Numbered from the stretch's first letter, positions 1 to 13,530 are shown. The stretch is 64,000 bases of DNA from Diphasiastrum complanatum (GCA_029204225.1 CM055096.1:75797521-75861520); one strand, 5' to 3'. The notes: generated from the sequence alone by a model not told the origin. Program-made: numbers and translations.

Positions 1-2750
1 ACCAAAATATACAAACAAGCAGACAGAAATCCAAGATGTTTGCTGTATTTTTTTAATCCTAGAAATCGGTTTTTTACCTCATCCCTGTTCTTGATTGCTG
101 GACCCAGTGCAATCAGACAGATGAAAGTAGAGGCAGTAGATCTCCCTATCTCTTATATCTGATGACAAACTTTGTCAGAGCCTCACATGATGCGCTGACC
201 TGCAGCAAGAAGCATAACAGTACAAGCCACATACAAGAGCACAGAGCAGCCAGAACCAAAACCAAGAAAAACACAGCAAGAGACAACAGCCAAGAACTCT
301 GATCTTCCACTCTATTCAGAATACGTGTATATACAGCGTTATACAAAACACAGCAAGAGACAACAGCCAAAAACTCTGATCTTTCACTCTATTCAGAATA
401 CATGTATATACAGAGTTATAGCATGCTTACCAAGAAAGTTCACTCCTAGTCTCTATACAGAAAATCCCCTATCTTTCCACTACAACATAAACCAGTTCAC
501 TACTTAAAGTGGCCATCCATTATCTATTCACAGGTCCTATGTTATGTCAATACTTGGTGAGTGGTGGACCAATGGATTTAAGGATGTATTGGGCATATTT
601 ACCAACAATTTCCCACTTGACCAATACATCCAAAAATCACTTATGGTTTAATATGAGCTGTGAAATAGATCTCTAACTACCTGATTTTTGGAGGTCTACA
701 AAGTACAACGTATGTTAGGATCTTGATAATGCAGCAAGTTGATGAGGAGTCTTTCAAATATGGATCAACCTCCAGCTCTGAAAGGATTCTCGCCACACTG
801 ATGTGTGCACATAGCCAGATGGAATGTGAATGGAGCGGAAGTGATCCTTATTTTGCCAATCGATGTCTGCTCCTGCTTTTTCTACATCCTCACATAGTGC
901 TCTGATTTGATGGAGAGATTGCCACACTCAAGCGACTGTCAAAAGCAGAGTAGTCGACCATAACGGTACTAGTTTCCCTTCTTCTCAATTCCCTAGTCTC
1001 CACTTTATAGCCATCCCTGCCTGTTTCTGTGTCATCCAACCATGGCAGCAAGAACTGGCTTCCCTATTCTATTTTGTCGTTTGCCAGCCCTCTTAAACGC
1101 ACCCTTCCTTCTGCCCACGACACCGGCCGCTGTTTCCTTTCTCTCTGGGACAAAAATGCACTGATAATTGAATAAAGTGTGCTGAAACACCATTGAACTT
1201 TGATAAGAACATTCTTACAGCAACAGTAGCTTCATCTATGGGTTCTTAATCCTGCACACAAGCTTCACTCTCCTACACATTTTCTCATACTCTGATCTCT
1301 CACGTGTGAACCCTAGGTGCCAGGCTAATGTGGCAAACATCTTGTTCACTTGGTCTCTCTCTATACTGAGCTTTACACCATTCAATTTGGTGTATGTAGC
1401 CAAAGTTATGATCATTTAAAATTTTGCAATTTTGTGAGTAAAATTGGCAAAATTTGAAATTGTTCTGGTTGCATGCCAGTCATTTCCCTACTTTGTAGTA
1501 CTGTGCTTGCATAGATTGGTTGCATGCTGATTCTTTGAGTGATTCTGACATGCATTATGGATTTACAATCGATTTGAGTGGTCATACGCATGTGCTCTGA
1601 CAGTTGGGTCACAAATCAGTGATATTGGCTGACAAATTCCGAAAAACTGAAGTTTACATAAAAAAATTCCGGAATGACATTTTGTGACTGATGTAGTGTG
1701 CTATGCATGCTTGTTTGACATTGGGTTAGTAACATTAAAAATTGGACAGTGTTTCGATTTTTCGATTTTGATTGCCTTTTGTAATAACAGTATTTTCGTT
1801 AGAATTTTTGAATTATGTAAATAAAGCAAAAATTAAGTTTTCTAAAAAAAATCAAAATTTCGGTCATTTTTTCGTTATCTATGGAATCGGCTTAGATTAG
1901 TGAATTGATTAAACTGAGTTTATCAGACAGAATTGGTCACAGTGTTTTCACTAAGTCTAAATTATTTTTGGAGTTGGGAACTCCCAGATTGAAAGTTAAA
2001 AATTGAATTTTTTTTTTCCTTTTTGTTGAATTTCAATTTGATTAAAATTTGAAATCAGTTACGTGTTTGATGGTTTTCTAATCGATGCTGATTGCTAGAA
2101 ATCAGTCAAGTGCACGTTTGTGCAAGATACTCGTTAAATTTGAATTAACATCATCAAACAGTATGAAATGCCGAGATTGAGTGAGTGGCAATAGTATTGT
2201 TTATCTAGACAGTCAATCTGACAAGATATGGTTCAAGAATTACTGAAATCCTATTATTGGGATATCCATTCATGTAATCTCATATTCTGTGTTTGGATAG
2301 GTTTTGTCAATATTAACGGAGTAATGCCAAACCAGTCAATAAAAAAAAAATAGTCCAATTTTATTGGAAAAATTTGTAATAATAGGAATTACATAACTGA
2401 TTTCATTTCCAGTAAAATCCTATGGTGAATTATATTCAAAAGATCAGACTAGTATTGTTTCACATACTAGCAGATGACTTTTTATATGTCAGATATTCAG
2501 CCCAGGTATAGGACAAAAATGACATTGTTTTAAACTTTTTCCTACAGTAATTAATTTTAAAACATTTACTAATGTCATTACGTCTTCTTAGTACCTTAGC
2601 TGAAATAGATTTTCAGGGAACTGAAAATTCTGAGGGAAGAAGAGTGGACATCAGAGGTAGTGAGTGTGATCAGGAAATGTATTTTGCAGTTAGGATTTCA
2701 GTAATCCCTATAAATAATTGCTTAATACTGGATATTAATTTTCTAGATTA
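1..2750. other. Gene-free AT-rich stretch
   Basis: No reading frame here carries a recognisable domain. The short open frames have no conserved motif and sit in AT-rich sequence. An 11-nt inverted repeat (GGATGTATTGG near 582 and its complement near 620) and a 77-bp tandem duplication are the only structures seen. The right edge is where copia D pol begins, in its gag/protease boundary; no 5' LTR for that element was found here. Confidence 0.6.
271..424. repeat. 77-bp tandem duplication, two copies
   Basis: Copy one is 271-347 and copy two is 348-424. Both begin ACACAGCAAGAGACAACAGCC and contain a CACTCTATTCAGAATAC stretch followed by the small palindrome TGTATATACA. They differ at only a few bases, so the duplication looks recent. 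Confidence 0.85.
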
Positions 2751-2754
2751 AATT

Positions 2755-4590
2755 CAATGACGATCAATATGAAGATGATACAGGTGAAAGCTCAAACTTG
2801 TTCATTACGACGCTAATGACAAGTGACAAAGCAAAGGATACCTAGTACATTGACAGTGGAGCGTCCAAGAACAAGACTTTGAGGAAGGAATGGTTTTCGG
2901 AATTCAAGGAAATCCACAATGGCGATGAAGTTGGACAAGCTGATGGCCAATTGCTACATGTGAAAGGATTTGGATTGGTACCAGTAAGCTAGCCAACGGA
3001 ATGATAAAGTGGATAAGCAATGTGCAATATGTTCCTAGTTTAGCCAACAATTTATTATCAGTTGGGACGATGGCTGATCAACAACTCAAGGTTGAGTTTG
3101 ATAGCGACAAATATCTCGTCAAGGACATCAAGAATCACTACAAAGTGATTGCTACAGGAGCTAGAGTCAACGGAAATCGACTCTAGAAACTGAATGCGAG
3201 ATCTTTTACTCAAGCTATGGTAAGGCATTGTTGATAGTCGAAGTGAACTTTGGCATCAACGATTTGCTCATATCAGTGCTCAAAGTTTACAGATTCTGAA
3301 AAGAGGTAGTCTAGTTATTGGATTGCCTAATATTTCTTTTGAAGGAAAAATCTGTGAAGGTTGCATTTTGGGAAAACAACACAGAGAGAGGTTTCCCAAA
3401 AGTGGAGCAAGGAGAGCCAGTGGCATCCTAGATCTTGTCCACAGTGATCTATGTGGACCAATGCAGACTAGATCTCTTAGTGGTTGCTATTACTTTATTA
3501 CCTTTATTGATGATTATAGCAGATGCTTTTGTTTTTATTTCATAAGCAAGAAATCAGATTCTTTTGCGAAGTCCAGGGAATTCAAGGCATTAGTTGAAAA
3601 GCAAACATGAAGTTACATTAAGACTTTGAGATCTGATGGAGGTGGTGAGTATTTTTTGACAGAATTTATTGATTTTTGCAAAGATCAAGGGATCAAGAGG
3701 CAGACTACAATTCCCTACTCATCGCAGCAAAACGGAGTTGCAGAGCGAAAGAATAGATTCATTGTTGAGATGGCCAGGGCAATGCTCAAAAGCAAGGGTA
3801 TGCCAAACACCTTTTGGGCAGAAGCTTGCAGCACAGCTACGCAAATCTTGAATCGGTGTCCTACAAAATTTGTGGAAGGTAAGACACCTCATGAAGCTTT
3901 TACTGGAAAGAAACTTAATATTTCTCATTTGAGAGTATGTGGTTGTGATGCGTATGCTCATATTCTTGATGAGAAACGAAGAAAATTGGATGCAAAAGCT
4001 GTGAAGTGTATTTTCCTTGGATATGATGAGAAGGCCAAGGCATATAAGATGTATGATACAAATGCACATAAGCTTGTGATTTCTAGGGATGCTACATTTG
4101 ACGAGATGGGTCAAGGTGAACAATCTAAAGAAATCACTAAACCTTTTGATGAGGGAGCGGAAGTACAGGTCAAGAAAGAAGTGGATTTCAATGCAGAAGA
4201 TCCAATGGAAAAAGATAAGTTTGAAGCTGAAATCCCTAAGAGAGTATCTAAATGGTACTTATCAGTCACAGGTGATGCTAAGAAGGGAGATACTCCCGAA
4301 TCTAGCGAATAGGGAGAGCTTAGAAGGTCAAGCAGAAATCGGAAACCTCTTGCAAGGTTAGAAATGAATCTAGCCCTAATGGGTTCCGTGCTAAAGGCTC
4401 AAGAACCAAAAACCTTTCATGAAACAAAGGAGCACAAGGAGTGGCGTGCAACAATGGAAACAGAAATGGAGGCCATATAAAAAAATAGGACGTGGAACTT
4501 GGTTGAGGTACCTGAGGGTAAGACGCCTATCACTTGCAAATGGATTTATAAGATCAAATATGGAGCAGATGGGCAACTCAACAAGTAAAA
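2755..4590 (+). pseudogene. Copia D pol, 5' half: protease, integrase, start of RT
   Basis: This is a decayed Ty1/copia polyprotein. The protease motif DSGAS is at about 2850, and the codon before it, normally Trp-Tyr, reads TAG-TAC. A GAG-pre-integrase segment (VPSLANNLLSVG, about 3030) is followed by the zinc-binding ELWHQR...CEGC region (about 3240-3370). The integrase core keeps all three catalytic positions: HSDLCGP (about 3440), LRSDGGGEY (about 3625) and NGVAERKNR (about 3730). The GY-D-AK linker precedes the first RT residues (NLVEVPEGKTPITCKWIYK, 4495-4560). In-frame stops at about 2845, 3184, 3608 and 4478 break the frame. It ends where LTR E starts at 4594. No 5' LTR or gag is present, so the element is 5'-truncated. 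Confidence 0.9.
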
Positions 4591-4593
4591 GCA

Positions 4594-5285
4594 TGTGAAG
4601 AATTGCCAAAAATTGGCAAATCTAGCTTTTTCAAAATCCATGAAGAATAGTGTAAATTTTGTACATAATTGGGTTCCACACATGTATGGCCAAAATGCCA
4701 CGTGGAAACCCACTCCTAATATAGTTTAGTTCAAGTCAAGAGAGTTGGTCATGTCTATTTGGTGGTCATCCCTACTTTATAGGACCTACACCTAAGTTTA
4801 AGATGAAAATTTGACCAACTAGCTACCTGCCAAGCATAACTCTAGGATCTAGGATAGGGTTTCATTTCAGGGCAAGAAGGGTGAGTTAACTTCCTTATTA
4901 CATGCTGGAAATCCACCTAACTTCAAGAAGGAAGTCGAATTTGCTATGTATTCCAAGCTCCCATAGTGAGAAGATAACAAATTTTTGGAGCTCATTGGCA
5001 ATCTCAAGCTAGTTCACTATGTACATTGAGTTTTTGTGATCCAAATAAATTTCTACTTGTTTCTCAGGTTGAAGGCCGTACTAAAGCCTGTATTACACAT
5101 GTGTGGGCTCGAATTTCAATGTTGATCAATGCTTTTGATTGTTAATGCTTTGTTGTTTGTCAAATTGCCAATCTAGATCAACTTTTTGATGACTAGTTTT
5201 TTGATAGATTGTTAAGCAAGCATCCAATCACTCTTGTGGATCTTTTGTGGATCCATTTATGGTCCTAAACTATAGTACTTTCACA
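4594..5285 (+). mobile_element. 5' LTR of copia E, nested in copia D
   Basis: The LTR runs from TGTGAAGAATTGCC to ACTTTCACA and is immediately followed by a TGGTATCC primer-binding site. It interrupts copia D pol just after the CKWIYK segment of reverse transcriptase. It is homologous to the LTR at 60481-61026 (shared ACATGCTGGA, CTATGTATTCC and GGTCCT-ACTATA blocks). It carries the AGGCCGTACT block followed by an ACACATGTGTGG box at about 5070-5105. Confidence 0.85.
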
Positions 5286-5300
5286 TGGTATCCAAGTACA
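5286..5300 (+). other. Primer-binding site of copia E
   Basis: TGGTATCCAAGTACA directly abuts the LTR end. It is a variant of the initiator-Met tRNA complement TGGTATCAGAGC used by plant copia elements. Confidence 0.75.
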
Positions 5301-6064
5301 AGATCATAAGCCATTGATCTAATGCAAATCCATTTTTAGCAAGTTTTGGTGCTAAAAGCTAGTATTGAGAGGGCAAGCTAGAATCTTGATTTTGGTGAGG
5401 AGATTTGATCCCAAACTTGGTAGGGGTCCAAATCCGTACTATCCACATGTGTGGGCACCTCTGAACCTGCATTTAATGCATGTTATTCATTTGATCCAAA
5501 GAAATTCAATTTGTGAGCTTTTGATGTAGTTTTTGGTGGAAATCTTAGGATAAGCTACCAAGATTGAGTGCCATTGATTAGATTTGACTTAGGGTCATAA
5601 GATCTAATAAATATAGGCTGAAATCAGGTCCTCTAAACTTGTTTTACAGGTCTTGAAAGTGCATCAAAAAGTGTGAAAGAGATTAAGTCATTTTTTTGTC
5701 CAAAAATAGCCAAAATTGGCAAGATTTGATTGTAAGTAGACTTCACATCATCTTATCTTCATTCCAACTTTGTGAGGGAGTGCTAGAACTAAGATTATAA
5801 GTCCATTTGTTGGATTAGAAATCTAGTTTGTGTGAAACACTACAAAAGAGAGACCTATTGAGTTTTTAGAGACAATCAAATCCATTTCTTGGCAAGATTT
5901 GTTTGAAAGGAGTTTTCACTTCATCTTATCTTCATTCCAGCTTTGTGAGGGAGTGATAGAACTATGATTATAAGTCCATTTTTTGGATTAGGAAACACTG
6001 CAAGTGTGAGACCTTTGTGAGTTTCAAGAAAATCTATTTCTTGTTTGTAGAAGTCACTAGTCAG
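5301..6064 (+). other. Untranslated leader of copia E with a ~173-bp direct repeat
   Basis: The leader is homologous to 61043-61379. Within it the block TCATCTTATCTTCATTCCA...GGGAGTG...AGAACTA...TTATAAGTCCATTT occurs at 5748 and again at 5921, a 173-bp period, showing a local duplication. No coding content is seen. Confidence 0.7.
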
Positions 6065-6656
6065 ATGAGATCTGCTGGAGCATACCTTCTAGAAGCTAGT
6101 GAGAGATTGAATTCTACAAATTATGCTATTTGGAAGGTTAGGATGGAGTCACTCTTGGTGCTCCAAGACCTTTATGAGTTCTTGATTGAAGATGAAGATG
6201 AACCTCTAGGTGCACAGGAGTTAGCTAGATACAAGAAGAGATCTAGGCTTGCACTTCATTGTGTGAAGATGAATGTGAGCAATGAATTGTTGAGAGAAGT
6301 ATCAGCATGTACTAGTGCTAAAGAGGCTTGGGAGTCTTTAAAATCAATCTTTGAATCTAGTAACACTTCAAGAGTACTCATGCATAGAAATCAGACTTTG
6401 CAAAGCATGAAAAGAAGTGAGGAGAGTGCACATGATTATGTACTCAGAATCAAGTCTCTAAATAGGGAGCTGGCTTCCATTTGAGAGAAGATTCATGATG
6501 GAGAGCTTGTACAAATTGTCCTTAATGGTCTAGGAGATGACTTTGCAAATTTGGTCCAAAGTTTTGCCATCCAAGACACTTTGCCAACTATAGAAAAACT
6601 TCATAGTGTATTTGTGGCAGAAGAGTGTAGGATGCTCCACACCAAGGCAAGAATGA
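6065..6656 (+). pseudogene. Copia E gag, N-terminal part
   Basis: The frame shows a copia gag (UBN2-type) domain: LLEASERLNSTNYAIWKVRM at the start, then CVKMNVSNELL, AKEAWESL, and a YVLRIKSLNRELASI segment. An in-frame TGA at 6482 follows, after which the same frame continues with ELVQIVLNGLGDDF and QDTLPTIEKLHSVFVAEE. It closely parallels the gag of copia B (39393 onward), so E and B are related families. I took the start at 6065 because B begins at the equivalent place; an upstream in-frame ATG at 6017 is possible. At about 6656 the sequence switches without a frame break into copia D reverse transcriptase. Confidence 0.85.
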
Positions 6657-7939
6657 GTTCATTGTCTTTACATTCTATCATTGCTATTTCTACTTTCCAT
6701 GGTTGGAAGATCCAACAAATGGACGTTAAATCTGCTTTTCTTAATGGAGTGCTGGATGAAGAGGTGTATTTAGTACAACCTCAAGGATTTGTTGAGCCAG
6801 GGAGAGAGCATCTTGTTTGTAAGCTCAACAAAGCTATCTATGGATTGAAGCAAGCACCATGGGCATGGTACTCTTGCATTGATGAACACTTCAAGCGAAG
6901 AGGAATGGTAAAGAGTAAGGCTGATCCTAATCTTTACATTCTAAAGCAAGATTCAAATATAGTGTTCATTGTTTTGTATGCGAATGATTTGATTATTACG
7001 AGAAGTAATGAGAGCTTAATTGATGAAATCAAATCAGATCTTTTCAATGCCTTTGACATGAGCGATCTAGGATTGATGCACTATTGTCTTGGCATTGAAG
7101 TATGGCAAAAGGAAGAGGTTTTCTTTCTTACACAAAGCAAGTATGCACGAGATTTGCTGTATAAGTTCAATATGTAGGATTGTAAGCCTTTGAGTACACC
7201 CATGGATGCCAACATGAAGCTTATTGCATATGATGAATCTGAGAAAGTAGATTTTTACTTGTATAGACAACTGGTAGGTTGTTTGATCTATTTGACACAC
7301 ACACGACCTGATATTTCTTATGTTGTTGGTGTTGTTAGTCAATTTATGCAAAATCTTAGTCAAGCACACTAGAAGTCTGCTAAACGTATTCTTAGGTACA
7401 TTCAAGGGACATTTAATTTTGGTTTGAAGTATGATCAGCCTGAAGCACCAATGTTGGTAGGTTACACAGATGCTGATTGGACAAGTAATATTGATGATAG
7501 AAGATCTACCAATGGTCATACATTCAGTTATGGTACAACTGCAGTTTCATGGAGCAGCAAAAAGCAACCTACAGTAGTCTTATCTTCAACGGAAGCTGAA
7601 TATCGTGCACTCAGCAATGCTACATAGGAAGCAGTATGGCTACGAAGATTGCTTGTTGATTTAGGTCAATCACAGGTGGATGCGACTACTATTTCTTGCG
7701 ACAACCAAAGGTGCATTCAGCTTGCCAAAAATCCAGTTCTACATGCTCGAACCAAGCACATCGAAATACATTATCACTTTGTTCGAGAGAAAATACTTGA
7801 TGGAACCATTGATCTTGTTTTTTGTAAATCTGAAGATCAAATGGCATATATTTTTACTAAGTCATTAGGTAGATGTAAATTTGAAAAGTTTCATACTTTA
7901 TTAGGAATAGAAGAATGTAATTTTACAATTGAGGGAGAG
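6657..7939 (+). pseudogene. Copia D pol, 3' half: RT and RNase H
   Basis: The RT resumes at SIIAISTFHGWKIQQMDVKSA, with FLNGVLDEEVYLVQPQGF, the LYGLKQAPRAW counterpart IYGLKQAPWAW, and the active site. The normal YVDD reads YAND, so the first catalytic Asp is lost. RNase H follows, with GYTDADW at about 7460, SSTEAEYRAL (about 7585), CDNQ...HARTKHIEI and the final ADI-TKPL region. Stops at 7177, 7369 and 7627 break the frame. About 45 residues of RT between the two halves of D (4590 and 6657) were deleted with the 3' part of element E. The polypurine tract GAGGGAGAG lies directly before the 3' LTR. Confidence 0.9.
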
Positions 7940-8178
7940 CGTTAGAAACCAATGATAAACTTGTTACTGTTTACGATTTATTGTTGACAGTTGTTATCAG
8001 CTGTAAGTAGCTGTAGGCTAGTCTATAGTCAACTACTAGGTTTTTTTTTTCTCTCTCTATATTCAGGGTTTATTGTACTCTCTTTCATTCAGTGTGATAC
8101 ATGGATTGTGTGTTCTTCCTCCTTCTTATGGTGATTGCTTATGATGAATGATTGATGGTTCTTATCAGATCATTGACA
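7940..8178 (+). mobile_element. 3' LTR of copia D
   Basis: The LTR begins GTTAGAAACCAATGATAAACTT (the first T of TG has become C) just after a purine tract and ends CATTGACA. It is homologous, inverted, to the LTR of copia P at 56022-56284. At about 239 bp it is one of the shortest LTRs in the window. Confidence 0.85.
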
Positions 8179-9711
8179 TCTACACCATCCCTGATTATCA
8201 TTTGGAGTGAGCTAGTTAGGTTCAGATTTCTTCACAGATTTGCAGCTGTCTTTTATGTGATCTTCGGGCTTCTCAAGCAATCATTTTCAGCAGGTATTAG
8301 GGCACTTTTGGCTGTGGGCAAGCTTGTCGCTGGTAGAGGCTACCTTGAGAAGTACTTCTCATCATATTTAGAATTATAGGATGTACCGTTCCGACTGCAA
8401 CTACTTGAAGAAGTTCTCTCACTTGGGAGTAAAAGAGCATTGGTAGAGCTTTCATAACATATTTTCGGAATCAATTGCAAAAGGTTTACAACGGCCTGTG
8501 GCTCCATCGAGGTTAATGGCATTCTGTGTGAAGAAAAATAAGAAAAATATAAAAAAGATCTCGGTTCACTTTAGTGCATTATAGTCATTTGTTGTATGTC
8601 TGTAAAACTATTCTAAAGAACTGTCTTAAAACTATCTTATTCATCTGTCGCGAACACTTTGTTTTCGACCCTCGAATAACGACTACATTTGGTATAGTCT
8701 AGCACGATCATTGATAGAATTGTAGGTATACATCTGAGATGATAGTCTCTGTCTGAGAAATTGAGTCACTTATTTGTGTTCTTGTTTGTATCAGATATAA
8801 GTTTCTAACATACTCTAAAACTATTCATGTTCTTGAACCATAAGTTGGACTCTTCTGTCTAGAACCGAACCATTCGCGAATACGATTAATTGTTTTTCTG
8901 ATCATACAAGAATACATTGAACATCTCTCAAATATTTGCTGACAACATAATCAGCCGGAGTGCAGTACTGTTGTACTACTCTGATAACATCTCATCTGTA
9001 GAACACATTTCATTCGATTTGATAGAGGCAAGATTGCTGTTCTGAATACCCCCAACACAAGTAATACTGGTTACTTTCTAATTTCTGTTGACAACCAAGA
9101 TAACTCATGAAACCACTTCATTTGAAATAAATCATAATTGTACCAAATATTTAACTTTCGATCGCTATCCTCTTGGGGTTCGACATTAATTACTACAAAA
9201 TCTATATTATTCTTGTTGGTATAGTACGATATCACGCATTTCTCGGCAGAGTATGACAATATGCCCAATTCTCAGTCCCATGCATAAGTGGCAATGAAAA
9301 TGCAAGATCTTAGAGTCGTAACATGGATGCAAATTTTCAACAGTGTGTCTAATGTGCAAAGCGTTGTGTATGCATCACAGATCTTCTTCCATCAAGGAGA
9401 CTAATACAATTCAATGTTTCTCACCACATTGTATTGAACAAGTGTCGTGACACAATGATCAAACATTCTCAATTTGAGCAAAGACTTACCCAGGCAATCA
9501 AATGACACTTTCTTATCATGTCAGAACTATTGCTTTCAAAAGTAGGGAGGATCATCATCCCTCTGATTAGACAACTCTACTTATATCTTGGGTATACAGA
9601 AGAAGGCCGTGTTAATGCTTTGGCTAATTCTCTCTCAACTATATCAAGATCCTTGATCGTAATACTAGAGATGATCATGCTACCTAGATATTTTCATTCA
9701 ATAATAATGCC
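8179..9711. other. Unassigned sequence, possible gypsy LTR start on minus strand at ~9057
   Basis: No coding domain was recognised. On the minus strand TGTTGGGGGTATTC starts at about 9057, the same opening as the gypsy LTRs at 28327 (+) and 18838 (-). This stretch may therefore hold a diverged gypsy LTR extending downward from there, but its other end was not found. Confidence 0.3.
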
Positions 9712-12262
9712 TTGATGAGTAATGCAGATGCACCAACGTCGCACCTTGCAATTGCTCATCCATATATTAGCAGCTATAGGTTTCATACGACAAGTCACTA
9801 CAAGCTTATTGGAAAATTGAATGATGTCATTGTATACATTCAAGCCAAGCCTCTTACAATGAATTTTATAGTAATCAAACCACTCAGTTTGCCAATTTCA
9901 AACTGGTGAGATCAATAATCGAGGTAAGCCAGTAGAACAAATAATTACCTGGAGCTGTGACAAATATGAAGGTGAAACTCCTTTGTCTAACACTAGTTTT
10001 ACCTCAGAGGATTCTTCTTATGCATTAAATATTTTCTCTAATGCATTTGACATCAAAGTGCAATAGTTCGAATGCTACGAGAACAATGATGAAAAAAAAT
10101 TCTTCGATGCCTACAACGCTGAAGCGGATGTTTTGGATAAAGAAATAAAAGTTGCAAACATGATTATGAAGAGCTAATGAAGATTCAAGTGATGAATTTG
10201 ATGATTCTGAACAAGAATTTGGCAATAAGGACCAAGCCGACGACATGAATATATCTATGGAGTCAACCATGCACAAAATTCATGGCCATACCAAGGCCAG
10301 TATGACAGAAGGTATCATTCTACTAGATTCTATTGAGATAATTGAACTTGCACCTAGCAGATTTGTGCATGTTTCAAAATCACTTGGAGAGACGGAATTA
10401 GCTGAATTCACGAAATTGCTAAAGGAGTATCAAGATATATTTGCTTGGTCGCTCGATGATTTGAAAGGAATACTTGTCAAATTCGGAGAGCACTGTATTG
10501 ATCATAGTTATGTCGATGTTTCTGCATTCGCTATTGGCGTCTATCTGAGCCAGAAAGACAATCAGAAGAAAAATCATTCCATATACTATGTAAGTCGACA
10601 ACTAAGTGCCTCGGAGAAGAATTATTTGGCCACAAAAAGAGAAGCACTCAGAATGATTTTTACTGTTAAGAAATTTTGGCATTATTTGCTGGGATATGCT
10701 TTCATTTTCCATGTTGATCACTATGCTCTAAAGTATCTCGTGAATAAACCAGATTTATCAGGATGAATTGCTCGATGGGTTCTACTTCTGCGATAATTCA
10801 CTTATCAAGTAGAACTTTGCCAAGGAAAATATCATACGAATGCTGATTATTTATCGCGACTCGGCACAGGGAAAGTTGAAAAACCAATTAATGATGATTT
10901 TTGAAACGAAAATTTATTCGAAATTTCACCTACGAATTCTTTATATTCTGATATCATTATTTATCTTAGGGATCAGATATATCCGGATGGATATGATTTG
11001 GAGAAAAAGACAGTCTTTCAATATAAGGTAGCACCTTATACTATTATTAACAATGTCTTGTACAAGCTTGGCGCTGATCATCAACTAAGAAGATGTCTCA
11101 AAACCGAAGATATTAAAAAGGTTGTACAAGCCTTACATTCAAAGGATGCTGGCGGACACTATGCTTTAAAGAACACTGTTAATAAAATATTGACTACGAA
11201 GTATTGGTGGCCAACTATGTTCAAGGATGTATCAAATTATATACGATCGTGTGATCCATGCCAGGGATCTGGAAAGCCAATAAAAGCAATGACTTGGCCG
11301 TTGATGCCAATCCTACCTCTTGCACCATTTGAAAACTGGGGGATTGACTTTGCCGGTCCATGCTACGAAGAACGTAGAAGCAGAAGCGACGAAACAAAAT
11401 GATGCAAAAACTGTCATAGCGTTCTATAATCACAAGATATGGTTGTCCTCTCAAATTAGTTAGTGACCGTGGTACACATTTTTTATATGACACAATATGG
11501 CTACTAACAACGTATTTTCTTATTAAACACAGGAAGACAACCTCTTATAATCCAAAAGCAAATGGGTTGACTGAGAGAGCAAATGGAATACTTTGCAAGA
11601 TCCTAAATAAGATTACTATTGCCACGCCTACATTCAATACTTTAGTGGAAACTTACTTGAAGAAACTGGAACAACAATTGATTGAAGGTGAAGAACGTTT
11701 TAATTCTAACAAATTACATACTTCTACAACATTGGTTAAACCTGCTGACATTCAATCGAAGAACATTAATATCGTTGAGTCCATTAATCAATCTTATCCT
11801 ATTCTTGATTCTTTCAAGTCAGATACATATTCTTATTCCAAAGAGGATAATCATGTGATTATTCATCAAACAAATGAACCCTCTCTGGAGTGTCATAAGA
11901 CTTCAATTCCTAGATGTGTTATAATTATTAGTAAACCAGAAATTGATCATTCCATGATCAATATTCTACAACCGTCTATTATCAAAGAAATTCCAAAACT
12001 GGAACCATATGTGAACAATAATATAATAACAAACTCATTGGAATCCAATATTGATAATGATAATCCCGACATTCTTGATTTTGCAAGTATTTTCCAGATT
12101 CCAACAAAAACTATTGTTAATCAAATAGCTATCATATACATTCCAATGATATGCAAAGTTCATTATCAACATCACATGCCGGTGTTGATAAGCATATACC
12201 TAAAGTATCATCCCTCTTAAAAAAAAATCCAAATACAAAGTTTTATTTTAAGTGAGAGAGAA
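9712..12262 (+). pseudogene. Gypsy F pol remnant: protease-like, RT start, RNase H, integrase
   Basis: The 9712-9909 frame (KLIGKLNDVIVYIQAKPL) looks like a gypsy protease flank. At 10245-10480 the RT N-terminus is visible (EYQDIFAWSLDDLKGI), but the RT catalytic core is deleted and the frame jumps into RNase H (VDVSAFAIGVYLSQKD, then YYVSRQLSASEKNY, 10510-10760). The integrase zinc domain with H-H-C-C spacing is at 11130-11260 (ALHSKDAGGH...SCDPCQ). The core retains WGIDFAGP (11340), SDRGTHF (11465) and NPKANGLTERANG (about 11555-11585). The element is assigned to the Tat/Athila side of Ty3/gypsy from these motifs. Several stops and frame changes show that it is dead. Confidence 0.8.
11567..12220 (+). 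pseudogene. Open frame: integrase tail plus unrecognised Asn/Ile/Ser-rich C-terminus
   Basis: The first ~25 codons continue the integrase (TERANGILCKILNKIT). The next ~190 codons are unbroken but match no integrase C-terminal domain I know. They are rich in Asn, Ile and Ser, with no SH3-like GDLVL motif. This may be a deletion junction into AT-rich 3' sequence of gypsy F that happens to stay open, or an extra reading frame before the 3' LTR. The polypurine tract and LTR start follow within 45 bases. Confidence 0.4.
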
Positions 12263-12726
<464 letters not shown>

Positions 12727-13092
12727 TGTTGTGGGTATTTCCTGCACAATAATGAACAAGTGGGTCCCACCACTTGAAATACTGTTGGCCAAGCCTTACC
12801 TAGTGGGCCCCGCCACAGTACAGTGTACGGTTAAGTGTGAGGGCACTGGCGTCCTGCGTGCGTAAGCCCAACCCAATGAGCACGCAAAATGGTTAGCTAG
12901 AACTTGAATAAAAGACTTGGGGCCTTAGTTAGGATAAATTAATCAAAAAGCCCAAAGTCAAGTTCATAAGGTTCTAAGTTAAAAGGGAATCTCTCAAACT
13001 CACATGAATCATGTGAGTTTGGCCCTTTTCCTAATGAACCATTTGATTGAAGTTCAATTAGTATGAAGGGCTAGGATGCCATTGTAAATAGG

Positions 13093-13296
<204 letters not shown>

Positions 13297-13510
13297 AAGG
13301 GTGATTGGTGCATAGCTATGGGTAGGCTCTCAAGCCCCCATAGCCCCAACCATCCTTGGTGAGCTCTCTCTCTCTCTCTCTAAACTCTCTCTCCTCTCTC
13401 TCATCACTCCTATCTCTCTACCTCTCTCTATCTCCGTTCTCTCTCTCTTGCTATGCAGGTGTGCATGGGCGGCTCCCAGTGAACGCACCCCTATACTACA
13501 ACTGGCTACA

Positions 13511-13530
13511 ATTGGCACCGTTGCCGGGGA
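13511..13530 (+). other. Primer-binding site of gypsy G
   Basis: ATTGGCACCGTTGCCGGGGA follows the LTR end after two spacer bases. This sequence is characteristic of Athila/Tat gypsy elements. Confidence 0.85.

Noticed and set aside
146-370. 74-codon hydrophobic minus-strand frame
   Set aside because: It overlaps a 77-bp tandem duplication and has no motif or supporting signals.
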